Origin: CAZWDL01 sp964632995
GTDB taxonomy: Bacteria; Bacteroidota; Bacteroidia; Chitinophagales; Saprospiraceae
Length of the DNA: 64,000 bases
Assembly: GCA_964632995.1 (NCBI GenBank)
Contig: CAZWDL010000016.1
Span: 14,994-78,993, forward strand
Reading direction: 5' to 3'
This document shows positions 9,926-17,901 of this stretch, piece by piece. Position 1 is the first letter of the stretch, and the number at the start of each line of letters is the position of its first letter. The notes under the pieces are model-generated. The model worked only from the letters and a program-made list of their open reading frames with translations, did no database searches and was not told the DNA's origin. The translations under genes were made by a program, and so were the position numbers.

Positions 9926-10020
9926 TAAATTTTGAATCAATGCCGCTTGGAGCATGATTGCTTCGGGCGGCTTAATTGTTGTGGTTTCACCGCATATTGC
10001 CGGCATTGATCCAAAATTTA
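9926..10020. repeat. 20-bp imperfect inverted repeat with a 55-bp interior
   Basis: The left arm 9926-9945 (TAAATTTTGAATCAATGCCG) and the right arm 10001-10020 are reverse complements with one mismatch. The repeat lies in the 369-bp gap between gap and the next gene. No transposase or target-site duplication is seen. It could be a very small mobile-element remnant or an RNA hairpin. An 85-codon open frame (9954-10211) covers part of it and looks spurious. Confidence 0.65.
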
Positions 10021-10243
10021 ACAGGGCTTTGCTCATAAGGAAATTGTGCTTCGCTGTGCGTTTGGCTTCAGGATTATTTTCGGTTGCCTGTTTTCACTAT
10101 TTCCCTATCATCTTGTTCGCTTATGCACACCATCGTGTTCGGTATTGGACAGTTTTTGGTAAAAAGCTTACGCAAATGCGGCTCTTAACAGCTCAGCGGC
10201 GCTCGGAATAGTATTTGCCGTAGTTGGTGATAAAAAAGATAGT

Positions 10244-11092
10244 ATGAACTTACCCGCGAAAATGGTTTCCTTTTTATTCGTTGTAATTTTTTCTCTTTTA
10301 GCAACAGATGCCTGTGCTCAAACAAGGACTGAGCCCGGACTCACGGTGCTGGCTCCGGGTGTCATCTCGCTACCGGATATTCGCGAGACCTCTCCATCAA
10401 TCACCGCCGACGGGCAGACGCTGGTTTTCGCCCGCACCGAGAACTGGAAGGATAAAGTGCCCTACATCGCTACGCGCGAAAAAGGAGAGGAGTGGAGCGT
10501 AGAGCGTCTTCACTTCACTGATACTTTATATAATCTCGCGATCAGTCCCGGCGGGCTGACTATCTTTTTCAAGAAGTACGAGCCTTACGGCGATACCACG
10601 ATCAGTCGCGCCTACCGGGTCGATCGCAGTGGCGGTGAATGGGGTAAACCCCGGAACCTGAAAAAACTGGAAGATATAAATGCCGGTTACTTTTGCCCCA
10701 TGCCGGACGGGACACTGTACCTTTTCGCCCGCAGGCCGAAGCCGGGGATATATCGCTCTGAACCCCTGCCGGATGACGGCTACAGCCAGCCGGTGTATCT
10801 TTCGGAAGCAATCAGCATTCCAAACACCACCTCTTTTGATGTTCTTATGCATCCGGATGAAGATCGGCTGATTATCACTCGGGCAGGTATTCCGGAGGAA
10901 AAAGCGGAAGAACTCGGGCCAAGGGGCTATTATCTATATGGGAAAAAGAACGGTAAATGGCAGGAGGTCAAACGCCTTCCCTTACCCTACGGCTGGGGCG
11001 CCACTATCATACCCGGCGGCAAACTGCTTTTTGTCGAAGACGGGGACTTGCAGTACGTAGAGTTGAGTGAGATAGGCGTTAACTGGGAGTGA
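10244..11092 (+). CDS. Secreted PD40/WD40-like beta-propeller protein
   Basis: The 282-residue protein has a signal peptide (about residues 1-25, ending DACAQ) and then repeated 'SPSITADGQTLVFAR', 'NLAISPGGLTIFF' and 'FDVLMHPDEDRLIITR' segments typical of PD40 (TolB-like) propeller blades. It is probably periplasmic or outer-membrane associated. No catalytic residues are recognisable, and the role may be binding. It is shorter than many OmpA-PD40 fusions and lacks an OmpA domain. It lies alone and converges with the alkaline phosphatase gene 52 bp away. Confidence 0.75.
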   Translation: MNLPAKMVSFLFVVIFSLLATDACAQTRTEPGLTVLAPGVISLPDIRETSPSITADGQTLVFARTENWKDKVPYIATREKGEEWSVERLHFTDTLYNLAISPGGLTIFFKKYEPYGDTTISRAYRVDRSGGEWGKPRNLKKLEDINAGYFCPMPDGTLYLFARRPKPGIYRSEPLPDDGYSQPVYLSEAISIPNTTSFDVLMHPDEDRLIITRAGIPEEKAEELGPRGYYLYGKKNGKWQEVKRLPLPYGWGATIIPGGKLLFVEDGDLQYVELSEIGVNWE

Positions 11093-11144
11093 TTGGGGTA
11101 TTGCTTCATGGTCTCATTGTCGGTCGCCCCAATGAAGCCATGCC

Positions 11145-12278
11145 TCACCTGCCTGTCACCTCCAGCCTGATTCGCTTCCCTTTATCCTGTTTCAGCCCCA
11201 TGGCAGCCATCATCTTTCCAAAGATATCCGAGTTCTGGTAGATGCCGGCAAAGCGTTCCGCGCCGGGACCGTAGGCGAATACCGGTATCAGAGCGGCAGT
11301 ATGGCCGTCGGTAGAGAAAGTGGGGCGGATGTGCCGGTAATCTCCCCGGCGGCGCACTTCCGCGGCCGAGAGGGCAAAGCCCCCCGTTTCGTGGTCGGCG
11401 GTGACGACGACCAGGGTGTTACCCTTCCGCTCGGCAAAATCAAGGGCTACCTGGATGGTTCGATCAAAATCTTTCATTTCCTCGATAACATATTTCGCAT
11501 CGTTGGCATGGCCTCCCCAGTCGATTTGTGAGCCTTCAACCATCAGGAAGAAGCCCTGTTCGCTTTCACTCAGGTGTTCGAGCGCCAGCCCGGTGGCGCG
11601 GGGGAGGAAGTCGCCCCGTCCTTCCTGCATTCTCGGCATGCCGTCGGGAGCCAGCAGGAAGCCGTATTTTTTATCCGGGTTGATCCTGGAGGGAAGCCCA
11701 ACCGTGTCGGTGGTGAAGCTCTGGCTCCGGAGTCTGTTGAGATAATTGACGCCGTCTTCGCGTTGGGCGAAAAACTGGATGCCGCCGCCGGCGAAGAAGT
11801 CGACGGGGGCGTCGGCAAGCTGCGCGGCGATGGCTTCGTGCAGGTTGCGGTCAGGCACGTGTGCGTAGAAGGAAGCCGGCGTAGCGTGGGTGATGGAAGA
11901 GGTGGCGATAACACCGGTTTTCATGCCGCGGCGGGCGGCGATTTCCAGTATCGTTTCCCTGGGAATGGTGTCTCCGTCCACACCGATAGCGGCGTTGTAG
12001 GATTTGTAGCCGGTGGAAAAAGCGGTAGCGCCGGCGGCCGAGTCGGTGATCCGGGTATCGGTAGGCTGGGGCTGATGTAACCCGATGAAGGGAAAGCGCA
12101 CGAAGTTGGGCGTCTCTTCCTGGAAGTAAAAAGTGGAAGAAACCTGTGGCAGCCCCATGCCATCACCGATGAGCAAAATGATATTCTGAGCGGTAGCGGA
12201 TTGATTGAGTGTCTGATAATTTTTATTGCAGCTGCTGTGCAGCAGAAGTAATAGAAGAAAAAGAAGTAGTCTGTTCAT
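11145..12278 (-). CDS. Alkaline phosphatase, lipoprotein
   Basis: The 377-residue protein has a lipoprotein signal (a Leu-rich stretch then HSSC, Cys 17). It shows the alkaline phosphatase core: metal-binding ILLIGDGMG (D39), the nucleophile in TDSAAGATAFSTG (S80 within D-S-A), ATSSITHATPA, EGSQIDWGGHAND, VVTADHETGG and a terminal DGHT zinc-ligand motif. It releases phosphate from monoesters at the cell envelope. The length is slightly short of E. coli PhoA but normal for the short PhoA-type lipoproteins of Bacteroidota. No pho box can be judged from the sequence. It is transcribed in the same direction as the RRM gene upstream but is separated from it by a terminator hairpin. Confidence 0.93.
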   Translation of the reverse strand: MNRLLLFLLLLLLHSSCNKNYQTLNQSATAQNIILLIGDGMGLPQVSSTFYFQEETPNFVRFPFIGLHQPQPTDTRITDSAAGATAFSTGYKSYNAAIGVDGDTIPRETILEIAARRGMKTGVIATSSITHATPASFYAHVPDRNLHEAIAAQLADAPVDFFAGGGIQFFAQREDGVNYLNRLRSQSFTTDTVGLPSRINPDKKYGFLLAPDGMPRMQEGRGDFLPRATGLALEHLSESEQGFFLMVEGSQIDWGGHANDAKYVIEEMKDFDRTIQVALDFAERKGNTLVVVTADHETGGFALSAAEVRRRGDYRHIRPTFSTDGHTAALIPVFAYGPGAERFAGIYQNSDIFGKMMAAMGLKQDKGKRIRLEVTGR

Positions 12279-12368
12279 GTTTTGCGATTGTGATTTACCG
12301 CAAAAGTAAGCAGTTATTGTTTAATGAATGTTAAGCAAATACAGATAAAAAGGATAGCCTGAAATGAA

Positions 12369-12401
12369 ATGGCCAAAGCAGGAATTCCTGACTTTGGCCA
12401 T
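12369..12401 (-). terminator. Terminator of the RRM gene
   Basis: A perfect 10-bp stem (ATGGCCAAAG at 12369-12378, CTTTGGCCAT at 12392-12401) encloses a further palindrome AGGAATTCCT. On the minus strand it is followed by a T-rich stretch (TTTCATTTC). It lies 40 bp after the RRM stop codon and before the phosphatase gene. Confidence 0.65.
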
Positions 12402-12440
12402 ACATCGGTTATTTATTGATTGCCAATAAATCTTTCGGTA

Positions 12441-12719
12441 CTAGTAGCGGTTTCTGCCACCACCGCCGCCGCGGTCCTCGCGGGGTCTGGCTTTTTTGAC
12501 TACGATTCTTCTGCCGTCGAGTTCCGAGTCATTCAGATCTTCAATGGCATTGAGCGCTTCATCATCATTAGGCATTTCCACGAATCCGAAACCTTTCGAT
12601 CTTCCGGTGAATTTGTCCATAATGATCTTTGCGGAGCTTACTTCCCCAAATTCTTCAAAAGCGTAGCGGAGGTCGTCCTCCGTCGTGTCGTAGTTAAGTT
12701 TTGCTACGAAAATGTTCAT
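12441..12719 (-). CDS. RNA-binding protein with a single RRM domain
   Basis: The 92-residue protein is essentially one RNA recognition motif, with RNP2 as IFVAKL at the N-terminus and RNP1 as KGFGFVEM near residue 48. It ends in a short basic Gly-rich tail (PREDRGGGGGRNRY). Such small RRM proteins are common in Bacteroidota and cyanobacteria and bind single-stranded RNA, and they are often cold-induced. The start at MNIFVAKL was chosen because RRM proteins begin there; an upstream ATG (12773) would add an unrelated 18-residue AT-rich segment. It is divergent from hutH with about 200 bp of AT-rich spacer. A specific RNA target cannot be inferred. Confidence 0.92.
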   Translation of the reverse strand: MNIFVAKLNYDTTEDDLRYAFEEFGEVSSAKIIMDKFTGRSKGFGFVEMPNDDEALNAIEDLNDSELDGRRIVVKKARPREDRGGGGGRNRY

Positions 12720-12927
12720 CACTAAAAAATTTGTTATTGGATAAATGCTGAGAAAATTAACGTATCGTAGCACAATCGATTTTAGAATAAAAAACGCTTT
12801 GCTAGAACATAATTAACTCGTTTACACTGTAAATGTACTTAGGATTTTTGATTGAATCCAGTGATTTTTTTTATTTCTTGGAAAAAGAGGTGTAAAATTA
12901 AGGAATTAATCACCTGTCCTAACCAAT

Positions 12928-14496
12928 ATGCAAGCAACATTCTCATACGGCGAATCGATCATGACCCCCGGCCTGGCGCTGGAAATAGCACGGGGCGAAC
13001 GGCGGGGCATACTAACCGCGGAAGTCCAACAGCAAATTCAGCAAAGCCAGGACCACATAGCGGCGATGGTTGCCGGTCATCAAACTATTTACGGGGTGAA
13101 TACGGGCTTTGGCCCGCTTTGCACCACGATGATCTCCGACGATCACCTGCGCGACCTGCAACACAACCTGCTGCGCAGCCACGCCGTAGGGATAGGCCCG
13201 GATATTGCCCCGCATTTGGTGCGGCTCATGCTCATCCTCAAGGTACAGGCCCTGGCCCAGGGCTATTCCGGTATCTGCCTCGATACAGTGAAGCGCATTC
13301 TCTGGCATATCGAAGAGGATTTACTGCCGGCAGTGCCGGCGCAGGGTTCCGTAGGCGCTTCCGGCGATCTGGCGCCGCTGGCGCATCTGTTTCTTCCCCT
13401 GATCGGAGAGGGGTACCTGTATGAGGCGGGGGAGAAAAAACCGGCAGCAGCGGTGCTGGACGCTCACGCTCAGTCGCCCCTGCAACTCAGCCCGAAGGAA
13501 GGACTGGCCTTGATTAACGGTACCCAGTTTATAGCGGCTTATGCTACAGCGGTGCTCAATCGCTTGCATCGCTGCCTGGAACAGGCCGATCTCATTGCTG
13601 CTATGAGTCTGGAAGCTTTGCTCGGCTCTGCCCGCCCCTTTGAAGCGCCGCTGCATGAACTCCGGCCCTTCGCCGGAACGCAGTACGTCGCCGCCCGGAT
13701 GCGCGAGTTCCTTCACGGATCGGCTATTATGAAGTCACACGCCCATTGCCATCGCGTGCAGGATCCCTACTCCTTGCGTTGTATTCCACAGGTGCACGGC
13801 GCCTCGCGCAACGCCTGGCTGCATCTCAAGGAAATGCTGCAAACCGAAATTAACAGCGTTACCGACAATCCGGTGGTGCTCGACGAAGCAACCGCCATCT
13901 CCGGTGGTAACTTTCACGGGCAGCTCATCTCGATGCCGCTCGATTATGTCACTATCGCCGCTGCCGAACTGGGCAACATCTCTGAGCGCCGCGTCTACCT
14001 CCTTTTGGAAGGCAAAGTCGAGGGCCTGCCCAAATTGCTGCTGGAAAACATCGGGCTGAATTCCGGATTTATGGTCACGCAGTATACCGCCGCCGCCCTG
14101 GTCAGTGAAAACAAAACCCTCTGCTTTCCGTCCAGCGCCGACAGCATTCCGACCTCACTCGGACAGGAGGACCACGTCAGCATGGGCGCCTTTAGCGGGC
14201 GGAAGGCCTTGAAAGTGGTCAAAAACCTGGAACAAATACTGGCAATCGAATTGCTCTGCGCCGTGCAAGCCCTTGATTTCCGACGCCCCCTGCGCTCTAC
14301 ACCCTATATTGACGCCTGCCACGAATACGTCCGCCAAACCATCTCCTTCGCCGAAGCCGACCGGGTCTTCAGCGAAGATATTCGCGAAGCTGTCCGCATT
14401 ATCCGCTCGGGTAAATTGCTGGATATCCTCACCGAAACCGCCGCCGCCCGCGAGGAAACAATGTCCGGCGAATGGCCGGAGATGTTCCGGGTGTAG
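12928..14496 (+). CDS. hutH: Histidine ammonia-lyase
   Basis: The 522-residue enzyme deaminates L-histidine to urocanate, the first step of histidine use. The MIO cofactor triad Ala144-Ser145-Gly146 sits in GSVGASGDLAPLAH, and the catalytic Tyr of the Y-G-V-N-TGFG loop is at about residue 55. The LLRSHAVG segment carries the His (LSHAAG in characterised enzymes) that selects histidine over tyrosine or phenylalanine, so HAL is preferred over TAL/PAL. The length matches the family (about 510). The next gene is formimidoylglutamase, 590 bp downstream past a repeat-rich spacer. hutU and hutI are not in the window. Confidence 0.93.
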   Translation: MQATFSYGESIMTPGLALEIARGERRGILTAEVQQQIQQSQDHIAAMVAGHQTIYGVNTGFGPLCTTMISDDHLRDLQHNLLRSHAVGIGPDIAPHLVRLMLILKVQALAQGYSGICLDTVKRILWHIEEDLLPAVPAQGSVGASGDLAPLAHLFLPLIGEGYLYEAGEKKPAAAVLDAHAQSPLQLSPKEGLALINGTQFIAAYATAVLNRLHRCLEQADLIAAMSLEALLGSARPFEAPLHELRPFAGTQYVAARMREFLHGSAIMKSHAHCHRVQDPYSLRCIPQVHGASRNAWLHLKEMLQTEINSVTDNPVVLDEATAISGGNFHGQLISMPLDYVTIAAAELGNISERRVYLLLEGKVEGLPKLLLENIGLNSGFMVTQYTAAALVSENKTLCFPSSADSIPTSLGQEDHVSMGAFSGRKALKVVKNLEQILAIELLCAVQALDFRRPLRSTPYIDACHEYVRQTISFAEADRVFSEDIREAVRIIRSGKLLDILTETAAAREETMSGEWPEMFRV

Positions 14497-14635
14497 GTGT
14501 AGTCCATAGTCGACGGTCGATGGTCCATAGCGCCCGGACCGGCAGCGTTAATCGGGGGTAACCATCGCCGGCCCCGCAGAACCGTGGTAGAATAAAAGAA
14601 GTAGGCTTGTCGAAGATTACCACTGCTTGGCGTGG
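14497..14635. other. Spacer after hutH with short palindromes
   Basis: Just after hutH the sequence around 14508-14530 (GTCCATAGTCGACGGTCGAT followed by GGTCCATAG) resembles the 'ATGGAC..GTCGAC' intergenic words common in Saprospirales genomes. GGTCC/GGACC (14522-14540) can form a short hairpin. No gene is seen. Confidence 0.35.
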
Positions 14636-14737
14636 CAGAACCGCAGAACCGCAGAACAGAGGAACAGAAGAACCGCAGAACAGAGGAACAGAAGAACCGC
14701 AGAACAGAGGAACAGAGGAACAGAGGAACAGAAGAAC
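14636..14737. repeat. Tandem repeat, about 24-bp unit
   Basis: About 100 bp consist of repeated AGAACCGC and AGAACAGAGGAAC words arranged as an approximately 24-bp unit (AGAACCGCAGAACAGAGGAA, then CAGA), three or more copies and then degenerate 10-bp words. On the plus strand an open frame (14632-14973) reads it as RRTEEQKN repeats. With no start signal, domain or conservation argument, I consider it non-coding. Such purine-rich arrays may vary in copy number between strains. Confidence 0.8.
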
Positions 14738-14763
14738 TGATGAAGTTAGCCCCGGCTAAAGAT

Positions 14764-14827
14764 ATGGGTAATCGATACACCCGACCTCAGGAGGGAGGGG
14801 GGCGAAGGCCCGCACCGACGAAGGAGG
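14764..14827. repeat. Dispersed G+C-rich repeat, copy 1
   Basis: ATGGGTAATC at 14764 begins a block also present in inverted orientation at 63922-63960. The 27 bp at 14801-14827 (GGCGAAGGCCCGCACCGACG then AAGGAGG) are identical to 63728-63754. The sequence GGGGGC-GAAG-GCCCGC can form a hairpin with one mismatch. It looks like a REP-type intergenic element. Confidence 0.65.
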
Positions 14828-14927
14828 GCGGGGTCGGAAGTCGGGGATGGTCGGGGATGAACCGGGGCAAACTACCCCATATCTTTCCACAACTTTTTCA
14901 GAACTGGAAAGAAACCAAAGCCGGTAG

Positions 14928-14983
14928 CCCGGATTATTCATGGATTAATCTATTACGAAGACCACCTCCATGAATAATCCGGG
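14928..14983. repeat. Perfect 17-bp inverted repeat
   Basis: CCCGGATTATTCATGGA (14928-14944) and its exact reverse complement (14967-14983) are separated by 22 bp. It lies between hutH and hutG without a following T run, so it is more likely a dispersed palindromic repeat than a simple terminator. Confidence 0.75.
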
Positions 14984-15088
14984 GTAGGTCAGCCGAACGA
15001 CTTCGAACCAACCCGAATAAAATCAAACAAACTCTAACATTCCGATTGAGCATTTCCCGCTTTACCGAGTTACATAGTAAACCACATT

Positions 15089-16078
15089 ATGCAAGACCTA
15101 TTTTCCAATTGGACCGGCCGCGATGATCACGAGGACGGCGGCCTGCAATGGCATCATATCATTCAGGATATTGAGGAGGACAACAGCGGGAAGGACCGTG
15201 ACAAAATCGCCCTGCTCGGCTTCTGTAGTGACGAAGGCGTACGTCGCAACAAGGGTAGGGTAGGAGCGGCCCGGGGGCCGGAAGCCATCCGGCGGGCCTG
15301 CGCCAACCTGCCTAACCACTTTCCGGAAGGAACGCTGCTTTTCGAAGCCGGCGACATCCACCCGGAAGGCAAACCCTTGATTAACGCACAGGAGAAACTC
15401 GGGGAGCGAGTAGCTGAACTCCTTCGCGACGGCTACTTCCCCATCGTCTTCGGCGGGGGGCACGAGGTAGCCTGGGGAACTTATTCCGGCGTGGTGAAAG
15501 TGACTCCGCCAGCTAAGGCTATCGGCATTATTAATGTGGATGCGCACTTCGATATCCGGAAACCGGTAGACGGCCCTACTTCGGGCACCGGCTTCTATCA
15601 GATAGCGCAGGAACGCAGGGCAGCCGGCCAAGATTTTCACTATCTCTGCCTGGGCATTCAACCCCATGCCAATACCCAAGCGCTGTTCAGGCGGGCCGAC
15701 GAATGGAATGTGGAATACTTCCCAGCCTACGTCCTCGAGGCGCATCGCCTCGACCCCATCTTTGAAACAGTGGAAGCTTTCCTGGAAAAGGTCGACTCCA
15801 TTTATCTCAGCATCGATATGGATGCTTTTGACGCCACCTACGCCCCCGGCGTCAGCGCGCCTAACACGCTGGGCCTGGACCCCCGTCATATCCTGCCGCT
15901 GCTACAGGAAATCCTGTACAGCCAGAAAGTGGCCGCCATGGATATCGCCGAGGTGAACCCCGAATACGATATCGACGGCCGAACCGCCAAACTCGCCGCG
16001 GCGCTCACCTTCGAATTATTGCGGGCCAAAATTGGCGACGGGGAATTTTTGCCTAAGGGCCCGGCCCCTAAGCGATGA
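15089..16078 (+). CDS. hutG: Formimidoylglutamase (arginase family)
   Basis: The 329-residue protein has the binuclear manganese motifs of ureohydrolases: FGGGHEVAWG, NVDAHFDIR and SIDMDAFDATYAPGVSAP. The N-terminal part (LGFCSDEGVRRNKGRVGAARGPEAIRRA) is typical of HutG, which hydrolyses N-formimidoyl-glutamate to glutamate and formamide. Placement just after hutH supports HutG over agmatinase or arginase. The length is normal. An AT-rich leader precedes the ATG. Confidence 0.88.
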   Translation: MQDLFSNWTGRDDHEDGGLQWHHIIQDIEEDNSGKDRDKIALLGFCSDEGVRRNKGRVGAARGPEAIRRACANLPNHFPEGTLLFEAGDIHPEGKPLINAQEKLGERVAELLRDGYFPIVFGGGHEVAWGTYSGVVKVTPPAKAIGIINVDAHFDIRKPVDGPTSGTGFYQIAQERRAAGQDFHYLCLGIQPHANTQALFRRADEWNVEYFPAYVLEAHRLDPIFETVEAFLEKVDSIYLSIDMDAFDATYAPGVSAPNTLGLDPRHILPLLQEILYSQKVAAMDIAEVNPEYDIDGRTAKLAAALTFELLRAKIGDGEFLPKGPAPKR

Positions 16079-16148
16079 AACAGTGTTTGGGTGTTTAACC
16101 CGCCCTCGTTCCTCGGTGAGATAAAAGTTTCTGAGTTTTTGGGTTCAT

Positions 16149-16215
16149 GAGTTCTTGCCCGCTCTCTCTCCGGTTGGCAGATAGAGAACGAAATTTCCGC
16201 GGCGGGCAGGAACTC
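16149..16215. terminator. Long inverted repeat between convergent hutG and pdeM
   Basis: GAGTTCTTGCCCGC (16149-16162) pairs with GCGGGCAGGAACTC (16202-16215), 14 bp with one G-T pair, around a 39-nt interior. Placed between two convergent genes it could act as a bidirectional terminator or be a dispersed repeat. The T run needed for a classic intrinsic terminator is missing. Confidence 0.45.
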
Positions 16216-16220
16216 AAACA

Positions 16221-16868
16221 TCATGACATCCGGACGACTTCCTGATCAGCAATCACAAACACCTGTTCTCCTTCGCGTGGCCGGATACGCTGCGTGCCGG
16301 TAAACTGTCCGAAAGCAGGGAGGATGCCTTGCTGAGCGCCGAAGAAAAAACAGGGCAGCTTCAGGCGCTGGCGGGCGCCTCCACGCAGGGAAACGGCCGG
16401 GTGCACGTGGCCGGCCAGATTATAAAGCCCTTCGGGTACGTCCTCTATAGGATGATGGGAAAATAGAAAAGGCTCTTCTAGAAAAGGTTCCGGATGAATA
16501 CTGAGTTGTGCGCGTTCGTAGGCGGCGCTGCTGAGAATATCGTGGTTGCCGCGCACCAGCTCAAAGGACATGTCACCGAATTGCCGGGTGAGATCGCCGA
16601 GTTCTTCCCACTCGCGGTTGTAGTCGCTGTGGAAAAGGTCACCGAGAAAAATGACACGGCGAGGCTTGAAGTCGAAGAGTAGACTGAGCAGGCGGTCCCA
16701 GGTGGCGTCGGCCACACCCTGCGGTACCGGAATGCCCGAGCGACGGAAATGTCGCGCCTTGCCCAGGTGCAGATCGGCCAGCAACAAGGTCTGCTGCTTT
16801 TCCCAGAAAGCTGCCCGGAAGGCATGTAGCAGCAGCTTTTCTCCGGCAATATCGGTCTCAGCTATCAT
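16221..16868 (-). CDS. pdeM: Ligase-associated DNA damage response endonuclease PdeM
   Basis: The 215-residue metallophosphoesterase carries the five family motifs: LADLHLGKARH (D-x-H), GDLFHSD, RGNHD, FSHHP and AGHVHP. The LHLGKARHFRRSGIPVPQG stretch is typical of the ligase-associated (Lhr/LigD-like) phosphoesterases, predicted to process DNA ends in repair. The partner helicase lies at 4042-6507 on the opposite strand, so the usual four-gene island (ligase, exonuclease, helicase, phosphoesterase) is split here. The other two genes are outside the window or absent. Confidence 0.88.
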   Translation of the reverse strand: MIAETDIAGEKLLLHAFRAAFWEKQQTLLLADLHLGKARHFRRSGIPVPQGVADATWDRLLSLLFDFKPRRVIFLGDLFHSDYNREWEELGDLTRQFGDMSFELVRGNHDILSSAAYERAQLSIHPEPFLEEPFLFSHHPIEDVPEGLYNLAGHVHPAVSLRGGARQRLKLPCFFFGAQQGILPAFGQFTGTQRIRPREGEQVFVIADQEVVRMS

Positions 16869-16921
16869 AGACGGCCAAAGATAAGGCGCTTTCTAATGAA
16901 AATTGTGTAATGCAGAAGATT

Positions 16922-16941
16922 CGACCTCTGCGAAGAGGTCG
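16922..16941 (-). terminator. Hairpin after cutC
   Basis: CGACCTCT and AGAGGTCG form a perfect 8-bp stem with a GCGA loop, about 70 bp beyond the cutC stop on the minus strand. The following sequence is only moderately T-rich on that strand; on the plus strand GTTCTTTTTT follows after a few bases. Confidence 0.45.
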
Positions 16942-17008
16942 TAGGTTCTTTTTTCCGGTAAAGTTGGTTTTTCCTCACGGGAAATGGCCGTTCAAAATCG
17001 ATGGCTTT

Positions 17009-17752
17009 TCACCTTCCATCCAATTCCCTCCGCATCTCCCGCACGATCCGCTGGCTCACCTCCTCCCAGCGAAACTCTTCTTCGACGGGCTCCTCACCCA
17101 TGGTCGTGCGGCCGAAGAACTCCATCTTGGTTTTCACCTGATGGCGGGCCGAGGCGTGGAATTCTTTCAACTCTGGAATGCGTATAAGGGCGGAGAGGTT
17201 GTTGGGTTTGAGCCCGCCGCCGGCCATGATGTGAATATCGTCGCCGGCCATATCCACGAGGCGCCGGATAAGGTCCTCACCGGCCGGCGCAGCGGGTTTT
17301 TGCCCGGAGGTCAGAATTCGCTTGACACCCAGCTCGGCCAGCTGTCGGGTGGCCATGAGCGGGTCGCGGCACATGTCGATGGCGCGGTGAAAAGTGAAGG
17401 GCATGGGCCAGGAGGCCTGGACGAGCTTCTCCGTCCGCGTGAGGTCAACCGAGCCGTCGGCGGTGAGCACGCCGGAGACGATGCCGTCGGCCCCCAGCTT
17501 GCGGGCTATACGAATGTCCTCGAGCATGAGCTCGAACTCCATCCCCGAGTACAGAAAGTCGGCCTTCCGGGGCCGGATCAGCACGAATACAGGGATCTTC
17601 AGCAACCGCTTGGCTAGTCGGACCTTACCGGCGCTGGGCGTGACGCCCCCCTGCGCCAGATTTTCACATAGCTCGATGCGGTCGGCCCCGCCTTCTTCAG
17701 CGTAGACGGCGGATTGGATGGAATCGGCGGCGATTTCCAGAATGCGCTTCAT
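17009..17752 (-). CDS. cutC: Copper homeostasis protein CutC family
   Basis: The 247-residue TIM-barrel protein begins MKRILEIAADSIQSAVYAEE and contains GGADRIELCENLAQGGVTPS, the segment FVLIRPRKADFLYS, FHRAIDMCRDP and RILTSGQKP.A.AG, all CutC landmarks. The family was linked to copper tolerance in E. coli but its reaction is not settled; an enzyme role is possible. The gene is monocistronic or follows the MFS gene, from which it is separated by a perfect 15-bp palindrome. Confidence 0.92.
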   Translation of the reverse strand: MKRILEIAADSIQSAVYAEEGGADRIELCENLAQGGVTPSAGKVRLAKRLLKIPVFVLIRPRKADFLYSGMEFELMLEDIRIARKLGADGIVSGVLTADGSVDLTRTEKLVQASWPMPFTFHRAIDMCRDPLMATRQLAELGVKRILTSGQKPAAPAGEDLIRRLVDMAGDDIHIMAGGGLKPNNLSALIRIPELKEFHASARHQVKTKMEFFGRTTMGEEPVEEEFRWEEVSQRIVREMRRELDGR

Positions 17753-17850
17753 AATCTGTTTCGATTTGAAAGACTAATTTACGGGATTTTTTTGATTCGA
17801 CTCCAGGTGGAAAGGGGGGTGGTGGTGAGAAGAGTAACGGCTTCAGGGGT

Positions 17851-17883
17851 ATTGGCGGGGTGACTCGAAGTCACCCCGCCAAT
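17851..17883. repeat. Perfect 15-bp palindromic hairpin
   Basis: ATTGGCGGGGTGACT (17851-17865), loop CGA, and the exact complement (17869-17883) lie 18 bp beyond the MFS stop. A related imperfect palindrome is at 27080-27108. No T run follows on either strand, suggesting a REP-like element that may also end transcription of the MFS gene. Confidence 0.65.
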
Positions 17884-17901
17884 CTAACCCTTCCCGCCTG
17901 C

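Noticed and set aside
9954..10211. 85-codon frame after gap
   Set aside because: It runs through an inverted repeat and shows no recognisable protein features.
14632..14973. 113-codon frame over the tandem repeat
   Set aside because: Reads only as repeated RRTEEQKN and low-complexity residues, without support for translation.
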